64,000 nt of DNA, taken from contig JAFRTE010000037.1 of NCBI GenBank assembly GCA_017427285.1, forward strand, positions 62,001-126,000. The letters run 5' to 3'. This stretch comes from Clostridia bacterium (GTDB lineage Bacteria > Bacillota > Clostridia > Oscillospirales > UBA644). Every line of letters starts with the position of its first letter. Positions within the stretch are counted from its first letter, which is position 1. Shown here in pieces: positions 49,249 to 57,251 of this stretch. The position numbers and the translations under genes were made by a program. The notes beneath the pieces were generated by a model. It made no database searches and was not told the DNA's origin. It worked only from the letters and a program-made list of their open reading frames with translations.

Positions 49249-50610
49249 ATGATAAGGAAAAACGATATTCTTAAGCTTGAAATAACGGATGTAAGCTTTG
49301 CCGGACTCGGGGTTGCCCGCTATTCCGACAAAGAGACCGACGGTTTTGTTATTTTCGTCCATAACGCAATCCCCGGAGACGAAATTCTTTGCCGTATAGT
49401 CAAAACAGAAAAGACGTTTGCTTACGGAATAATAGAAGAAATTTTACGAAAGTCCGAAAAAAGGATAAGCGCGCCCTGCCCTACTTTTGAAAAGTGCGGC
49501 GGCTGTGTTTTTCTGAATATGGAATACGGCGCCGAACTTGAAATAAAAAGACAGTATGTAATAAACGCATACAAACGACATATGGAGGTATTTCCCGATC
49601 CGCTGCCGACCGTTCCCTCTCCCGAAACGGCAAATTACAGAAACAAGGTTGTATGTCCGCTCTCGGAAAACGGAAAATTCGGGTTTTACGCGAGGGCAAG
49701 CCACAGAAATATTGAAAACAGCGCCTGTTTTTTGCAGGACGCTGATTTCGGAAGATTCATTTCCACGGCAGAAAGCTTTGTAAAGGAAAAAGGCATTACA
49801 CCGTATAACGAAATAAACGGAAAAGGTCTTTTCCGCCAGCTTTATCTCAGAAAAGCGAAAAACACGGGCGAGATATGCGTCTGCGCCGTTATAAACGGAA
49901 AAAAACTGCCACACGAAAACGAATTTGCCGAACTTATGAAAAGAAACGGCGCAACAAGCGTTTTTATCAACGAAAACACGACGCGCGGGAATACGGTGCT
50001 CGGAGAAAAATACCGTCTTATTTACGGCAAAGAACGGATAACCGACACGCTTTGCGGCGTTAAATTTGAGATAAGTCCCGCTGCGTTTTATCAGATAAAC
50101 AGCTTGCAGACGGAAAATCTGTATAAATATGCTCTCAGTCTTGCGGATATCGGTCATGACGATACGGTGCTTGACCTGTACTGCGGGATCGGAACGATTT
50201 CGCTTCTTGCGGCGAAGGCAGGGGCAAAAAAAGTATTGGGAATAGAAATAGTTAAAGAAGCCATAGGCGACGCAAAAAGAAACGCTGAGATAAACGGGAT
50301 TGAAAATGCGGAATTTTTTGCCGCAGACGCCGCTGAAACGCTGGAAATAATCGAAAAATGCGGAGGCAGACCGAATACGGTAATAGTCGATCCGCCAAGG
50401 AAAGGGCTCAGTAGCGAAACGGCAGGCGCAATAGCAAGGCTTTCGCCCGAAAAAATCGTTTATGTGAGCTGCAACCCCGAGACGCAGGCGAGAGACGCCG
50501 TTTTGCTTTCGGAATTCGGATACACGTTCGACACGATCCGCCCGTTTGATATGTTCCCGAGAACACAGCACGTCGAGACGGTAGTATTGATGTCAAGGGT
50601 TGAGCGGTAA
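49249..50610 (+). CDS. rlmD: 23S rRNA (uracil-C5)-methyltransferase, RlmD/RumA family
   Basis: This SAM-dependent enzyme puts a methyl group on C5 of a uridine in RNA. The 453-residue product has an N-terminal TRAM domain (ILKLEITDVSFAGLGVARYS) and iron-sulphur cysteines in CPTFEKCGGC plus a later one in NSACFLQD. The SAM motif is VLDLYCGIGTISLLAAKAG, then VDPPRKGLS and the catalytic cysteine in VYVSCNPETQARD. Which uridine (U1939 or U747 type) cannot be read. The ribosome site is GGAAAGAGAA-like. A terminator follows. Confidence 0.92.
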   Translation: MIRKNDILKLEITDVSFAGLGVARYSDKETDGFVIFVHNAIPGDEILCRIVKTEKTFAYGIIEEILRKSEKRISAPCPTFEKCGGCVFLNMEYGAELEIKRQYVINAYKRHMEVFPDPLPTVPSPETANYRNKVVCPLSENGKFGFYARASHRNIENSACFLQDADFGRFISTAESFVKEKGITPYNEINGKGLFRQLYLRKAKNTGEICVCAVINGKKLPHENEFAELMKRNGATSVFINENTTRGNTVLGEKYRLIYGKERITDTLCGVKFEISPAAFYQINSLQTENLYKYALSLADIGHDDTVLDLYCGIGTISLLAAKAGAKKVLGIEIVKEAIGDAKRNAEINGIENAEFFAADAAETLEIIEKCGGRPNTVIVDPPRKGLSSETAGAIARLSPEKIVYVSCNPETQARDAVLLSEFGYTFDTIRPFDMFPRTQHVETVVLMSRVER

Positions 50611-50616
50611 GGGGCG

Positions 50617-50643
50617 AAAAAGCGCCGTATTTACGGGCTTTTT
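50617..50643 (+). terminator. Terminator after the RNA methyltransferase gene
   Basis: AAAAGC-G-CCGT, loop ATTT, ACGG-GCTTTT forms a ten-pair stem with one bulged G, ending in TTTTT. It marks the last core-type gene before the accessory part of the window. Confidence 0.75.
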
Positions 50644-50722
50644 GAGCATTCGACCGTCAGTGCCGGTACGCGAAAATGACTGCAAAAATCGCTCCGTGGG
50701 AACATATCAAAGCAAATGTGCG

Positions 50723-50808
50723 GAGGGTTGAGTAGGCCATTTAGATGTCAGAGGGTTGAGTGGCCGGTTTAGATGTTTTGCGATAGGGTTGAGTTAGTGA
50801 TTTGGATT
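50723..50808. repeat. Three degenerate tandem repeats of about 28 bases
   Basis: Copy 1 (50723-50748) and copy 2 (50751-50776) both read GAGGGTTGAGT, then a GGCC-containing spacer, then TTTAGATGT. Copy 3 (50784-50808) is more diverged: TAGGGTTGAGTTAGTGATTTGGAT. Start-to-start spacing is 28 and about 33 bases. No gene overlaps them. They may be the end of a lost mobile element. Confidence 0.75.
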
Positions 50809-50937
50809 ACTGATATACTCTTTATGCTTCATTTTAGGTTAAGGCAGTAAACTGTTGCAGTACAGTAGAACAAATCTGCTGCGGATGGTAGTTCGCAATA
50901 TAAAACGCTCCAAAATCAAAGAATGGAGGATGAACTT

Positions 50938-52785
50938 ATGTTCAGGAAAACAATTGCACTGCTTCTCGCGGCACTCATGGTATGCTCACTGGCTGCCTGT
51001 GGTGCGCAGGGAACAAACGAAAACACGACGTCAGCCAATGAGGCCTCGCAGGCAAAAACAGGGGATGTCGTAACGAACCTGTCAAAGATCGATATGTCCA
51101 AGTGGGAATATAACGCAGATGATAATGTCTATTATCAGATCGGGATATCCTACTGCGAAACTCCGGCGGACTCGTCTTATGAAACGCTTGCTGTTTTTGT
51201 ACCGGGAGATTATTTCTCCGGGACTGAGAACGGAGATGGAACCTACACCTGCGAAATAAACCCTGACGCTTCGGTCAACGGTTATTCGGCAAAAACCGCA
51301 CCCATTGTAATGCCGATTGAGACTCCCGGTTATACGGCACAGGCAGCATTAACTTCCTACACAAGCCTCACTGAATATATGGAAGCGGGTCTTGTGTACG
51401 TTCATGCCGGATGCCGTGGACGGGACGCAGGCGCACCTGCAGGAGTTGCTGACTTGAAGGCTGCCATTCGCTACCTGAGATATACAGATGAAGACACTCC
51501 CGGCGATGCCGAAAGGATCTTCGTGTTTGGTATGAGCGGCGGTGGAGCACAGTCGGCGGTTGTTGGAGCATCCGGTGACAGCGATCTATATACGCCTTAC
51601 CTTGAACAGATTGGTGCTGTACAGGGCGTGAGCGATGCGGTTTACGGATCGATGGACTGGTGTCCGATCACAAATCTGGACAGTGCCGATGAAGCTTATG
51701 AATGGATGATGGGTGTGACCAGAAGCGGTCTTTCCGAGGATGAACAGGCGATTTCGGACGCTATGGCAGCTGCATTTGCCGAGTATATCAATAATCTCGG
51801 TATCAAGGATGAAAAGGGCAGCGTTCTTACATTGGAGGAGTCCGCAGAAGGCATTTACCAGTCAGGAAGCTATTATGACTATATCGTTGCGGTTATTGAA
51901 GAGTCCCTGAATCATTTCCTTGAAGACACCGAGTTTCCCTATGATTCTTCCGCATCAACGGGAAATGATGGTGGTCCCGGTGGCATGGGTGGTTTTGGCA
52001 GACCGGAAGGCAATGGTTTCGGCGGCTTTGGAGGTACAGACGGAGAAACTGACGGAGAACGGGAATTCCGTGGGATGGACGGAAATGGAGGGTTCGGTGG
52101 TACCGGTGACGGTTCCTATGAGGAGAACGATAACATTTCCCGTACCGATACATCAAACGGGATCACAATCTCTGGCACATATGAGACAGTCGAAGATTAT
52201 ATTGATGCGTTGAACGCAAATGGAACATGGGTGACATATGACGCAGAGTCAAATACTGCGTCTATTACGGGGATCGAAGACTTTGTGACAGCATTCAAGA
52301 GCACATCAAAGAATCTCGGTGCTTTTGACCAGCTTGATGCAGGTCAGGGTGAAAATGTACTGTTCGGTTACGGAGATGGAAACGGCGCTCATTTTGACGC
52401 TGTACTTGCAGAAATACTGAATGATCTTGGAAACGATTATGCGTCTGACTTTGCCTCCGATCTCCAGAAAACGGATGCGCTTGGGTATACGGCAGAGCAA
52501 AGGCTGAATATGTATACGCCGCTTTACTATCTGCTGGATTCCGAAGAAGGTTATGGTACAAGCACGCCCGCTAAGTACTGGAGGATCAGGACAGGCATTG
52601 CCCAGAGCGATACTTCGCTTACGACAGAGGTGAATCTTGCGCTTGCTCTTGAAAATTACAGTGGAGTGGAATCTGTTGACTTTGCCACCGTGTGGGGACA
52701 GCAGCATGTTAAAGCTGAGAGGACCGGAAACAGCACGACGAACTTCATTGAATGGGTGAACGGGTGCATGAAAGATCAGGGCTGA
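50938..52785 (+). CDS. Tannase-like alpha/beta hydrolase lipoprotein
   Basis: The 615-residue product has a lipoprotein signal with lipobox LAAC (cysteine near residue 21). The mature part follows the bacterial (subtype B) tannase pattern: HAGCRGRDAGAPAGVADLKA, IRYLRYTDEDTPGDAERI, the nucleophile elbow GMSGGGAQSA (S200) and WCPITNLDSADEAYEWM. Near the end, the acid (QSDTSL) and histidine (WGQQHVKAE) regions are present. A Gly-rich insert of about 55 residues (341-396) interrupts the fold. Tannases cleave galloyl esters. The real substrate here is unproven. The ATG follows TGGAGGA. The first 40 codons and leader match the next gene. Confidence 0.8.
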   Translation: MFRKTIALLLAALMVCSLAACGAQGTNENTTSANEASQAKTGDVVTNLSKIDMSKWEYNADDNVYYQIGISYCETPADSSYETLAVFVPGDYFSGTENGDGTYTCEINPDASVNGYSAKTAPIVMPIETPGYTAQAALTSYTSLTEYMEAGLVYVHAGCRGRDAGAPAGVADLKAAIRYLRYTDEDTPGDAERIFVFGMSGGGAQSAVVGASGDSDLYTPYLEQIGAVQGVSDAVYGSMDWCPITNLDSADEAYEWMMGVTRSGLSEDEQAISDAMAAAFAEYINNLGIKDEKGSVLTLEESAEGIYQSGSYYDYIVAVIEESLNHFLEDTEFPYDSSASTGNDGGPGGMGGFGRPEGNGFGGFGGTDGETDGEREFRGMDGNGGFGGTGDGSYEENDNISRTDTSNGITISGTYETVEDYIDALNANGTWVTYDAESNTASITGIEDFVTAFKSTSKNLGAFDQLDAGQGENVLFGYGDGNGAHFDAVLAEILNDLGNDYASDFASDLQKTDALGYTAEQRLNMYTPLYYLLDSEEGYGTSTPAKYWRIRTGIAQSDTSLTTEVNLALALENYSGVESVDFATVWGQQHVKAERTGNSTTNFIEWVNGCMKDQG

Positions 52786-52890
52786 AGCAGCGTCTTAGAT
52801 GGTTGATTTAAGTTAAGGATGTAAAAAGATACTGCGGATGGCAGTTCGCAATATAAAACACTCCAAAGTGAAAGAATGGAGGAAATATTT

Positions 52891-54048
52891 ATGTTCAGAA
52901 AAACTATCACGATTCTGCTTGCAGCACTCATGATATGCTCACTGGCTGCCTGTGGAAATACTTCATCGCAGGAGGAGAGCGCCACGCAAACGGAAAGTGT
53001 ATCCGCACAGGAGCAGACGGACACGGGAGAAAGCTCTCCATCCGAGACTTCTGATTCCGCTATTGGCACCGTAGCCAATACACTGGCTGAGGACAAGGAC
53101 GCACTCATCGCAACCTATGCAAGTAAGTTTGAGCAAAGAACATACGAGGATTCCCAGAGTGGACTTTCCATCACCTACAACTTGTTTTTACCTGAAGGCT
53201 ACGATGCATCCGGCTCTTATCCGATGGTAGTCTTTATTGCAGACTCCAGCTGCGTAGGAAATGACGCTACGGTGTCTTTGACGCAGGGACGCGGCGGACT
53301 TGTGTGGGCTGCGGAAGAATGGCAGTCGGTCTATCCGACAATTGTCGCCGTACCGACCTATCCGGAAACGATTCTTGATGATCACGGCAGCTATACCACG
53401 ACAGAATATGTTGAGCTCACTAAGCGTTATGTCGATTATATGAGCAGCGAATATGCCGTTGACACAAACCACATCTATGGAACAGGCCAGTCTATGGGCT
53501 GCATGACCACATTGATCCTTGCATCAGAATATCCTGATCTCTATGCCGCTTGTATGTTCGTTGACGGACAGTGGGACATCAGCACGCTTACAGGTCTTGA
53601 AGATCAGTCTTTTGTCTATTTTGCTGCAGAAGATGATACCAACGCATGGAATGGTGCGCAGGAAGTCATGGCAATGTTTGATGCGGATTCCGTTTCCTAT
53701 AAATACGCTCAGTGGGACGGCACATGGTCTGTTGATGAACTGTCATCAGCTGCACAGGAGCTGTTTGATGCGGATGAAAATCAGTATTTCATCTCATGGG
53801 CAACAGGAACGATTGAGCCCAAGAGCGGCGGCATGGGCGGTTCCGGTGCACAGGGCGGCGGATTTGGAGGCGGCTCTGGTGAGAAACCGTCCGGCAGTTT
53901 CGGAGGTCCCAGCGGTAACGGAGATTCAGCAGGAATGAGCGGCGGGATGTCTGGAGGAGCAGACAGTTCCATGTATCACATGGCCTCTTTCGATTACGCA
54001 TATAATTGCGTGGCCGTTATGGAGTGGCTGTTCCAGCAGAGCAAATAA
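52891..54048 (+). CDS. Alpha/beta hydrolase lipoprotein (esterase-like)
   Basis: The 385-residue product has nearly the same signal peptide and lipobox (SLAACG) as the preceding gene, but a different mature protein. It resembles the PHB-depolymerase/feruloyl-esterase-like hydrolases: LPEGYDASGSYPMVVFIADS, the elbow IYGTGQSMGCMTTL (S201), FAAEDDTNAW near the acid position and YHMASFDYAYN with a candidate histidine. A Gly/Ser/Met-rich insert (about 312-360) precedes the last part. GGAGG lies nine bases before the ATG. It is probably anchored outside the cell and acts on ester-linked material. Confidence 0.78.
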   Translation: MFRKTITILLAALMICSLAACGNTSSQEESATQTESVSAQEQTDTGESSPSETSDSAIGTVANTLAEDKDALIATYASKFEQRTYEDSQSGLSITYNLFLPEGYDASGSYPMVVFIADSSCVGNDATVSLTQGRGGLVWAAEEWQSVYPTIVAVPTYPETILDDHGSYTTTEYVELTKRYVDYMSSEYAVDTNHIYGTGQSMGCMTTLILASEYPDLYAACMFVDGQWDISTLTGLEDQSFVYFAAEDDTNAWNGAQEVMAMFDADSVSYKYAQWDGTWSVDELSSAAQELFDADENQYFISWATGTIEPKSGGMGGSGAQGGGFGGGSGEKPSGSFGGPSGNGDSAGMSGGMSGGADSSMYHMASFDYAYNCVAVMEWLFQQSK

Positions 54049-54062
54049 GAGTAGATAAACCA

Positions 54063-54083
54063 AGGCTCCCACACTGCCATCAT
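54063..54083 (+). repeat. 21-base direct repeat, left copy
   Basis: AAGGCTCCCACACTGCCATC plus A is identical to the copy at 55619-55639. Here the arm GCTCCC can pair with GGGAGC at 54094-54100, giving a hairpin without a T-run. The two copies bracket the three-gene reductase/TIGR04076 block. Confidence 0.85.
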
Positions 54084-54119
54084 AGTCGGCGGGGAGCGCA
54101 GGAAAAGGAGAGCAACTGT

Positions 54120-54641
54120 ATGAAAAAGATATTGATTCTAAACGGTGCCGGGAAGAAGAACGGCAATACAGCGGCATTGATAAAGGCCTTTACCGAAGGC
54201 GCAGAGAGTGCCGGCAATGAAGTGAATGAATTCTATCTTCAGAACATGAATATCCACGGCTGTCTTGACTGCCACGGCTGTGCCAGAAAGCAGAAAGGCG
54301 ATCTGCATCCATGTGTTCAGAAGGACGACATGGACCAGATCTATGAGGCATTTGTCGAATGCGACGTTCTGGTCTTTGCCTCTCCGGTCTACTGGTTTGA
54401 TATCACCGGCACACTAAAAACAGCGGTGGATCGCCTGTACGCTGTCCAGAGCAATCTGGGCTTTGAGGCATGCAATCGGGACACCGTCCTTCTCCTAACC
54501 TCCGGCGCACCGGCGGAACAGAACCCAATTCCGATTCAGTGGTACAGCATTTTCGGTCAGCTTGGCTGGAAGAGTCTCGGAATGGTACTCGGAACCGATA
54601 AGACTGACGAGGCGCGGAGCCTTGGAGCAAGTATCAGATAG
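54120..54641 (+). CDS. Flavodoxin-like NAD(P)H-dependent oxidoreductase, copy 1
   Basis: The 173-residue product has the FMN-phosphate loop region ILILNGAGKKNGNTAAL at the N-terminus and the cysteine pattern GCLDCHGCARK typical of iron-sulphur flavoprotein-like reductases. VLVFASPVYWFDITGTLKTAVDRLY is the flavin-contact segment. It is likely an FMN enzyme using NAD(P)H or ferredoxin. The ATG at 54120 follows AAAAGGAG. An earlier in-frame start would run back into the preceding gene. Confidence 0.88.
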   Translation: MKKILILNGAGKKNGNTAALIKAFTEGAESAGNEVNEFYLQNMNIHGCLDCHGCARKQKGDLHPCVQKDDMDQIYEAFVECDVLVFASPVYWFDITGTLKTAVDRLYAVQSNLGFEACNRDTVLLLTSGAPAEQNPIPIQWYSIFGQLGWKSLGMVLGTDKTDEARSLGASIR

Positions 54642-54672
54642 ACAAATCGCGGTTTGACGAGGAGGTATAACT

Positions 54673-55224
54673 GTGAACATTACTATACTGAATGGTAGTC
54701 CTCACAAGAAGGGGACAAACGCATATCTGCTGGATGAATTCATACGTGGTGCAGAAGAATCAGGACACGAGATTTATCGATTTGACGCAGCATTTAAGAA
54801 GGTACATCCCTGCATTGCCTGTGACAGATGCGGATGCGGCGACAACCCCTGTGTCTTTCAGGATGATATGGTTGAACTGTGGCCGGAACTTGAGAAAGCG
54901 GACATCGTGGTGTTTGCCTCACCGCTTTATTATTACTCCGCAACGGCGCAGTTGCTTTCCGTCGTAGCCCGTTTCTATGCCATAGACAAACGTCTTAAGG
55001 GAAGCAGCAAAAAAGCCATGCTCATTTCATCTGGTACCAATCCATCCGACTGGGCGATGATGGGTATACAGAGAAGCTACGAGGAAGCACTGATGTATCT
55101 TGAATGGGCGGATATCGGTCGTGTGCTTGCCAGAGGATGCAAGACCAGAGAAGATGCAGAAGAAAAAGGCTTTGGAGAAAAAGCATATGAACTTGGGAAA
55201 AATATCAGGGAGGGATCAAAATGA
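54673..55224 (+). CDS. Flavodoxin-like NAD(P)H-dependent oxidoreductase, copy 2
   Basis: The 183-residue product is a relative of the gene before it: ITILNGSPHKKGTNAYLLDEF, the cysteine cluster CIACDRCGCGDNPC and IVVFASPLYYYSATAQLL. The start is GTG at 54673 after GAGGAGG. Its last four bases overlap the next ATG (ATGA), so the two are translated together. The substrate is unknown. Confidence 0.88.
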   Translation: MNITILNGSPHKKGTNAYLLDEFIRGAEESGHEIYRFDAAFKKVHPCIACDRCGCGDNPCVFQDDMVELWPELEKADIVVFASPLYYYSATAQLLSVVARFYAIDKRLKGSSKKAMLISSGTNPSDWAMMGIQRSYEEALMYLEWADIGRVLARGCKTREDAEEKGFGEKAYELGKNIREGSK

Positions 55225-55613
55225 AGCATAAAGTAAGACTCACCGTAATCGACAAAAAGCTCTACCCAGAGCTGCAGCATCAGTACTGTGCCGATCCAGA
55301 TTCCGGCGCATGTCCCTGCTATAACATCGGTGATGTGTTTGAGTTTTACCGTGATGAAGAGCGGGATGATTTTTGGCATTGCGGTCTGAACACACTTGTC
55401 CATACCGATGCCGATCCTGACACAGTGGCAGGCGGTCCGAAGATGCCGTTTTGCTCCGAACTGTGGGATGCCATCAGCCGGTACATCTATACCGGCCTTC
55501 AGGGTGGCTCCATCATGAAGGGCTGGATGGAACGGGAGAACGAGATGATCGCATGTTGTTCAGACGGTACGAGGCCGGTCATTTTCAAGATAGAGAGAAT
55601 AGATTACGAATAA
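55221..55613 (+). CDS. TIGR04076-family protein, copy A
   Basis: The 130-residue protein has HKVRLTVIDKKLYPELQ and several cysteines (YCADPDSGACPCYN, FWHCGL, FCSELW, IACCSDGTRPV), as expected for the family named TIGR04076, whose role is unknown. It overlaps the flavodoxin-like gene by four bases. It is 94% or so identical in protein to the copy at 58576-58968, but the DNA differs at many third positions. Small cysteine-rich proteins next to flavodoxin-type reductases suggest a redox partner. That is inference. Confidence 0.88.
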   Translation: MKHKVRLTVIDKKLYPELQHQYCADPDSGACPCYNIGDVFEFYRDEERDDFWHCGLNTLVHTDADPDTVAGGPKMPFCSELWDAISRYIYTGLQGGSIMKGWMERENEMIACCSDGTRPVIFKIERIDYE

Positions 55614-55618
55614 AAGCA

Positions 55619-55655
55619 AAGGCTCCCACACTGCCATCAGCGGTAGTAAGGGAGC
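55619..55655. terminator. Bidirectional hairpin terminator containing the right 21-base repeat
   Basis: AAGGCTCCC (55619-55627) pairs with GGGAGCCTT (55650-55658 region) around an inner ACTGCC/GGTAGT stem. TTGTTTTA follows on the plus strand and TTTGCTTTTATT on the minus strand. Its first 21 bases repeat 54063-54083. It ends both the reductase operon and the recombinase remnant. Confidence 0.8.
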
Positions 55656-55661
55656 CTTGTT

Positions 55662-57065
55662 TTATGCCTCGATGTCGATTGTGATGCCGGACTTGAAATC
55701 CAAGGTGAAGTGATCGTCGAAAACGGTGATCTTTGCAATCAGGCGGCTGACCAGCGTCTCATCAAACTCTGTGATGGTGGCAGGCTGGCTTTTGACGAAA
55801 TCCTGCAGGTCACGGATCTGCTTCATCTGCTCATCCTTGATGACGCTGTCCACCTCGGCCTGCCTGCGCTGATCCCGGAGCCGGAGAATCTCGTCCGCGA
55901 TGGCGTCGTAGTCGTCTTTCTGATTGACCTTCTTCAAGAGCTCCTTCTGCAGCTTGCTCAAACGCTCGTCTATAACCTCCGGTGAGAGGATGTCGCCCTG
56001 CAGGACCACAGTGGCGATGTTTGCCCGGAGCGTTTGCAGGAAATCATCCTTCTGGCAAAGCACCCGGTTGATGGCGTCAATCACCACCTGCTCCAGAAGT
56101 GTTTCATTGACCGTCCGGCTGTGGCAGGCGTGTCCGGTGGCCTCCAGCCGTCAGCAGCACCGCCAGACGATAGACTTGCAGCCTCGATTGTTCCAGTGAA
56201 CGCGCCGGTAAAACTCACCGCACTCGCCGCAGAAAACGATCTGTGCAAAACAGTGCTTGCAGGAGTAGCAGTGGCGTTTGCCGTTGTCGCTGGTGTGGAC
56301 CACGCGTCTGCGGACCAGTTCCTCCTGCACCAGCAGGAAGATGTCCTTCGGAATGATCGGTTCGTGGTCGCCTTCCACATAGTACTGCGGAACGGTGCCG
56401 TTATTCTTGATGCGTTTCTTCGTCAGAAAGTCCGTGGTGTAGGTCTTTTGCAGGAGCGCGTCACCGATGTACTTTTCGTTCCGGAGAATCTTGTTGATGG
56501 TGCTGGTGTGCCATTTTGTTTTGCCCGCGCCGGTGAGAATGCCGTCCGCTTCAAGCCCTGCGGCGATCTTATCCATGCTCAGGCCCTGCAGGTATTCCCG
56601 ATAGATGCGCCGGACGATTTCGGCCTGTTCCGGCTCGATGACCAGATTGCCATCAGCGTCTTTGGTGTAGCCCAGAAAACGATTGTGGTTGATCTGTACT
56701 TTGCCCTGCTGGTATCGGTATTGGATGCCGAGCTTCACATTCTGCGAAAGGCTCTGGCTTTCTTGCTGGGCAAGGGAGGCCATGATGGTAAGCAGCACCT
56801 CGCCCTTGGAGTCCATTGTGTTGATGGACTCTTTCTCGAAGAAAACCGGAATGTTCAGGTCCTTGAGTTCGCGGATGTATTTCAGGCAGTCAAGCGTGTT
56901 ACGGGCAAATCGGCTGATCGACTTGGTGATGATCATGTCGATGTTTCCAGCATGGCATTCTTCGATCATGCGATTAAACTCGTCACGCTTTTTTGTATTC
57001 GTACCTGTGATTCCGTCATCTATGTAAACGCTGTCTTTGATACGAGGAAAATTCCCAATAAACAA
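55662..57065 (-). pseudogene. Serine recombinase remnant (no catalytic N-terminus, in-frame TGA)
   Basis: The reading frame gives a large serine recombinase of the kind in Clostridia integrative elements. It has [37 protein letters not shown], the recombinase domain ([25 protein letters not shown]), a zinc ribbon (CKHC, CGEC) and a C-terminal coiled coil. The first 60 or so residues, with the catalytic serine, are missing. A TGA at 56151-56153 interrupts the frame after KSIVWRCC, while RLEATGHACHSRTVNETLLEQ continues in the same frame beyond it. Both defects point to an inactive gene. Confidence 0.88.
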
Positions 57066-57108
57066 GGGCTTTCAGCGGTTTTGCTCCGCCGGAAGCCCTC
57101 TTTTTTTA
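57063..57108 (+). terminator. Hairpin with T-run at the truncated end of the recombinase
   Basis: AGGGCTTTC...GCGG pairs with CCGCCGGAAGCCCT around TTTTGCT with a few mismatches, followed by CTTTTTTTA on the plus strand. It sits exactly where the recombinase coding sequence loses its N-terminus, so it probably belonged to a different gene joined here by a rearrangement. Confidence 0.6.
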
Positions 57109-57149
57109 TGTCCGTTTTCAGTTTTTCAACAACTTTGCCTGCTCGGATG

Positions 57150-57241
57150 TGAACCAGTCTGAACCCGTGATTTGAACCAATCGGAAGAAAAATCAAAAGG
57201 TATAGGCAAAATCAAAATGTGTGAGGAATAATCAAAAGGTA
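57150..57241. repeat. Two sets of short direct repeats downstream of the SDR gene
   Basis: TGAACC occurs at 57150, 57160 and 57173. ATCAAAAGGTA occurs at 57192 and 57231, with ATCAAAATGTG at 57211, so these units are spaced 19-20 bases apart. Neither set lies in a gene. They could be ends of an insertion element or protein-binding iterons. Confidence 0.6.
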
Positions 57242-57251
57242 CAAATTGTTT

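Noticed and set aside
50814..50819. TATACT before the tannase-like gene as a promoter
   Set aside because: The best -35 candidate (TTGAGT) is 19 bases away and lies in the repeat unit. This is too weak to annotate.
56088..56160. Frameshift between the two recombinase pieces
   Set aside because: Both pieces are in the same frame. The break is a single in-frame TGA.
56034..57152. Plus-strand open frame of 372 codons across the recombinase
   Set aside because: It is the antisense of a recognisable recombinase sequence and has no start signals.
57140..57185. GGTTCAAATC on the minus strand looks like a tRNA T-loop, suggesting an attachment site
   Set aside because: No T-stem pairing and no anticodon or acceptor arms can be drawn around it. 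It is one of three TGAACC repeats.
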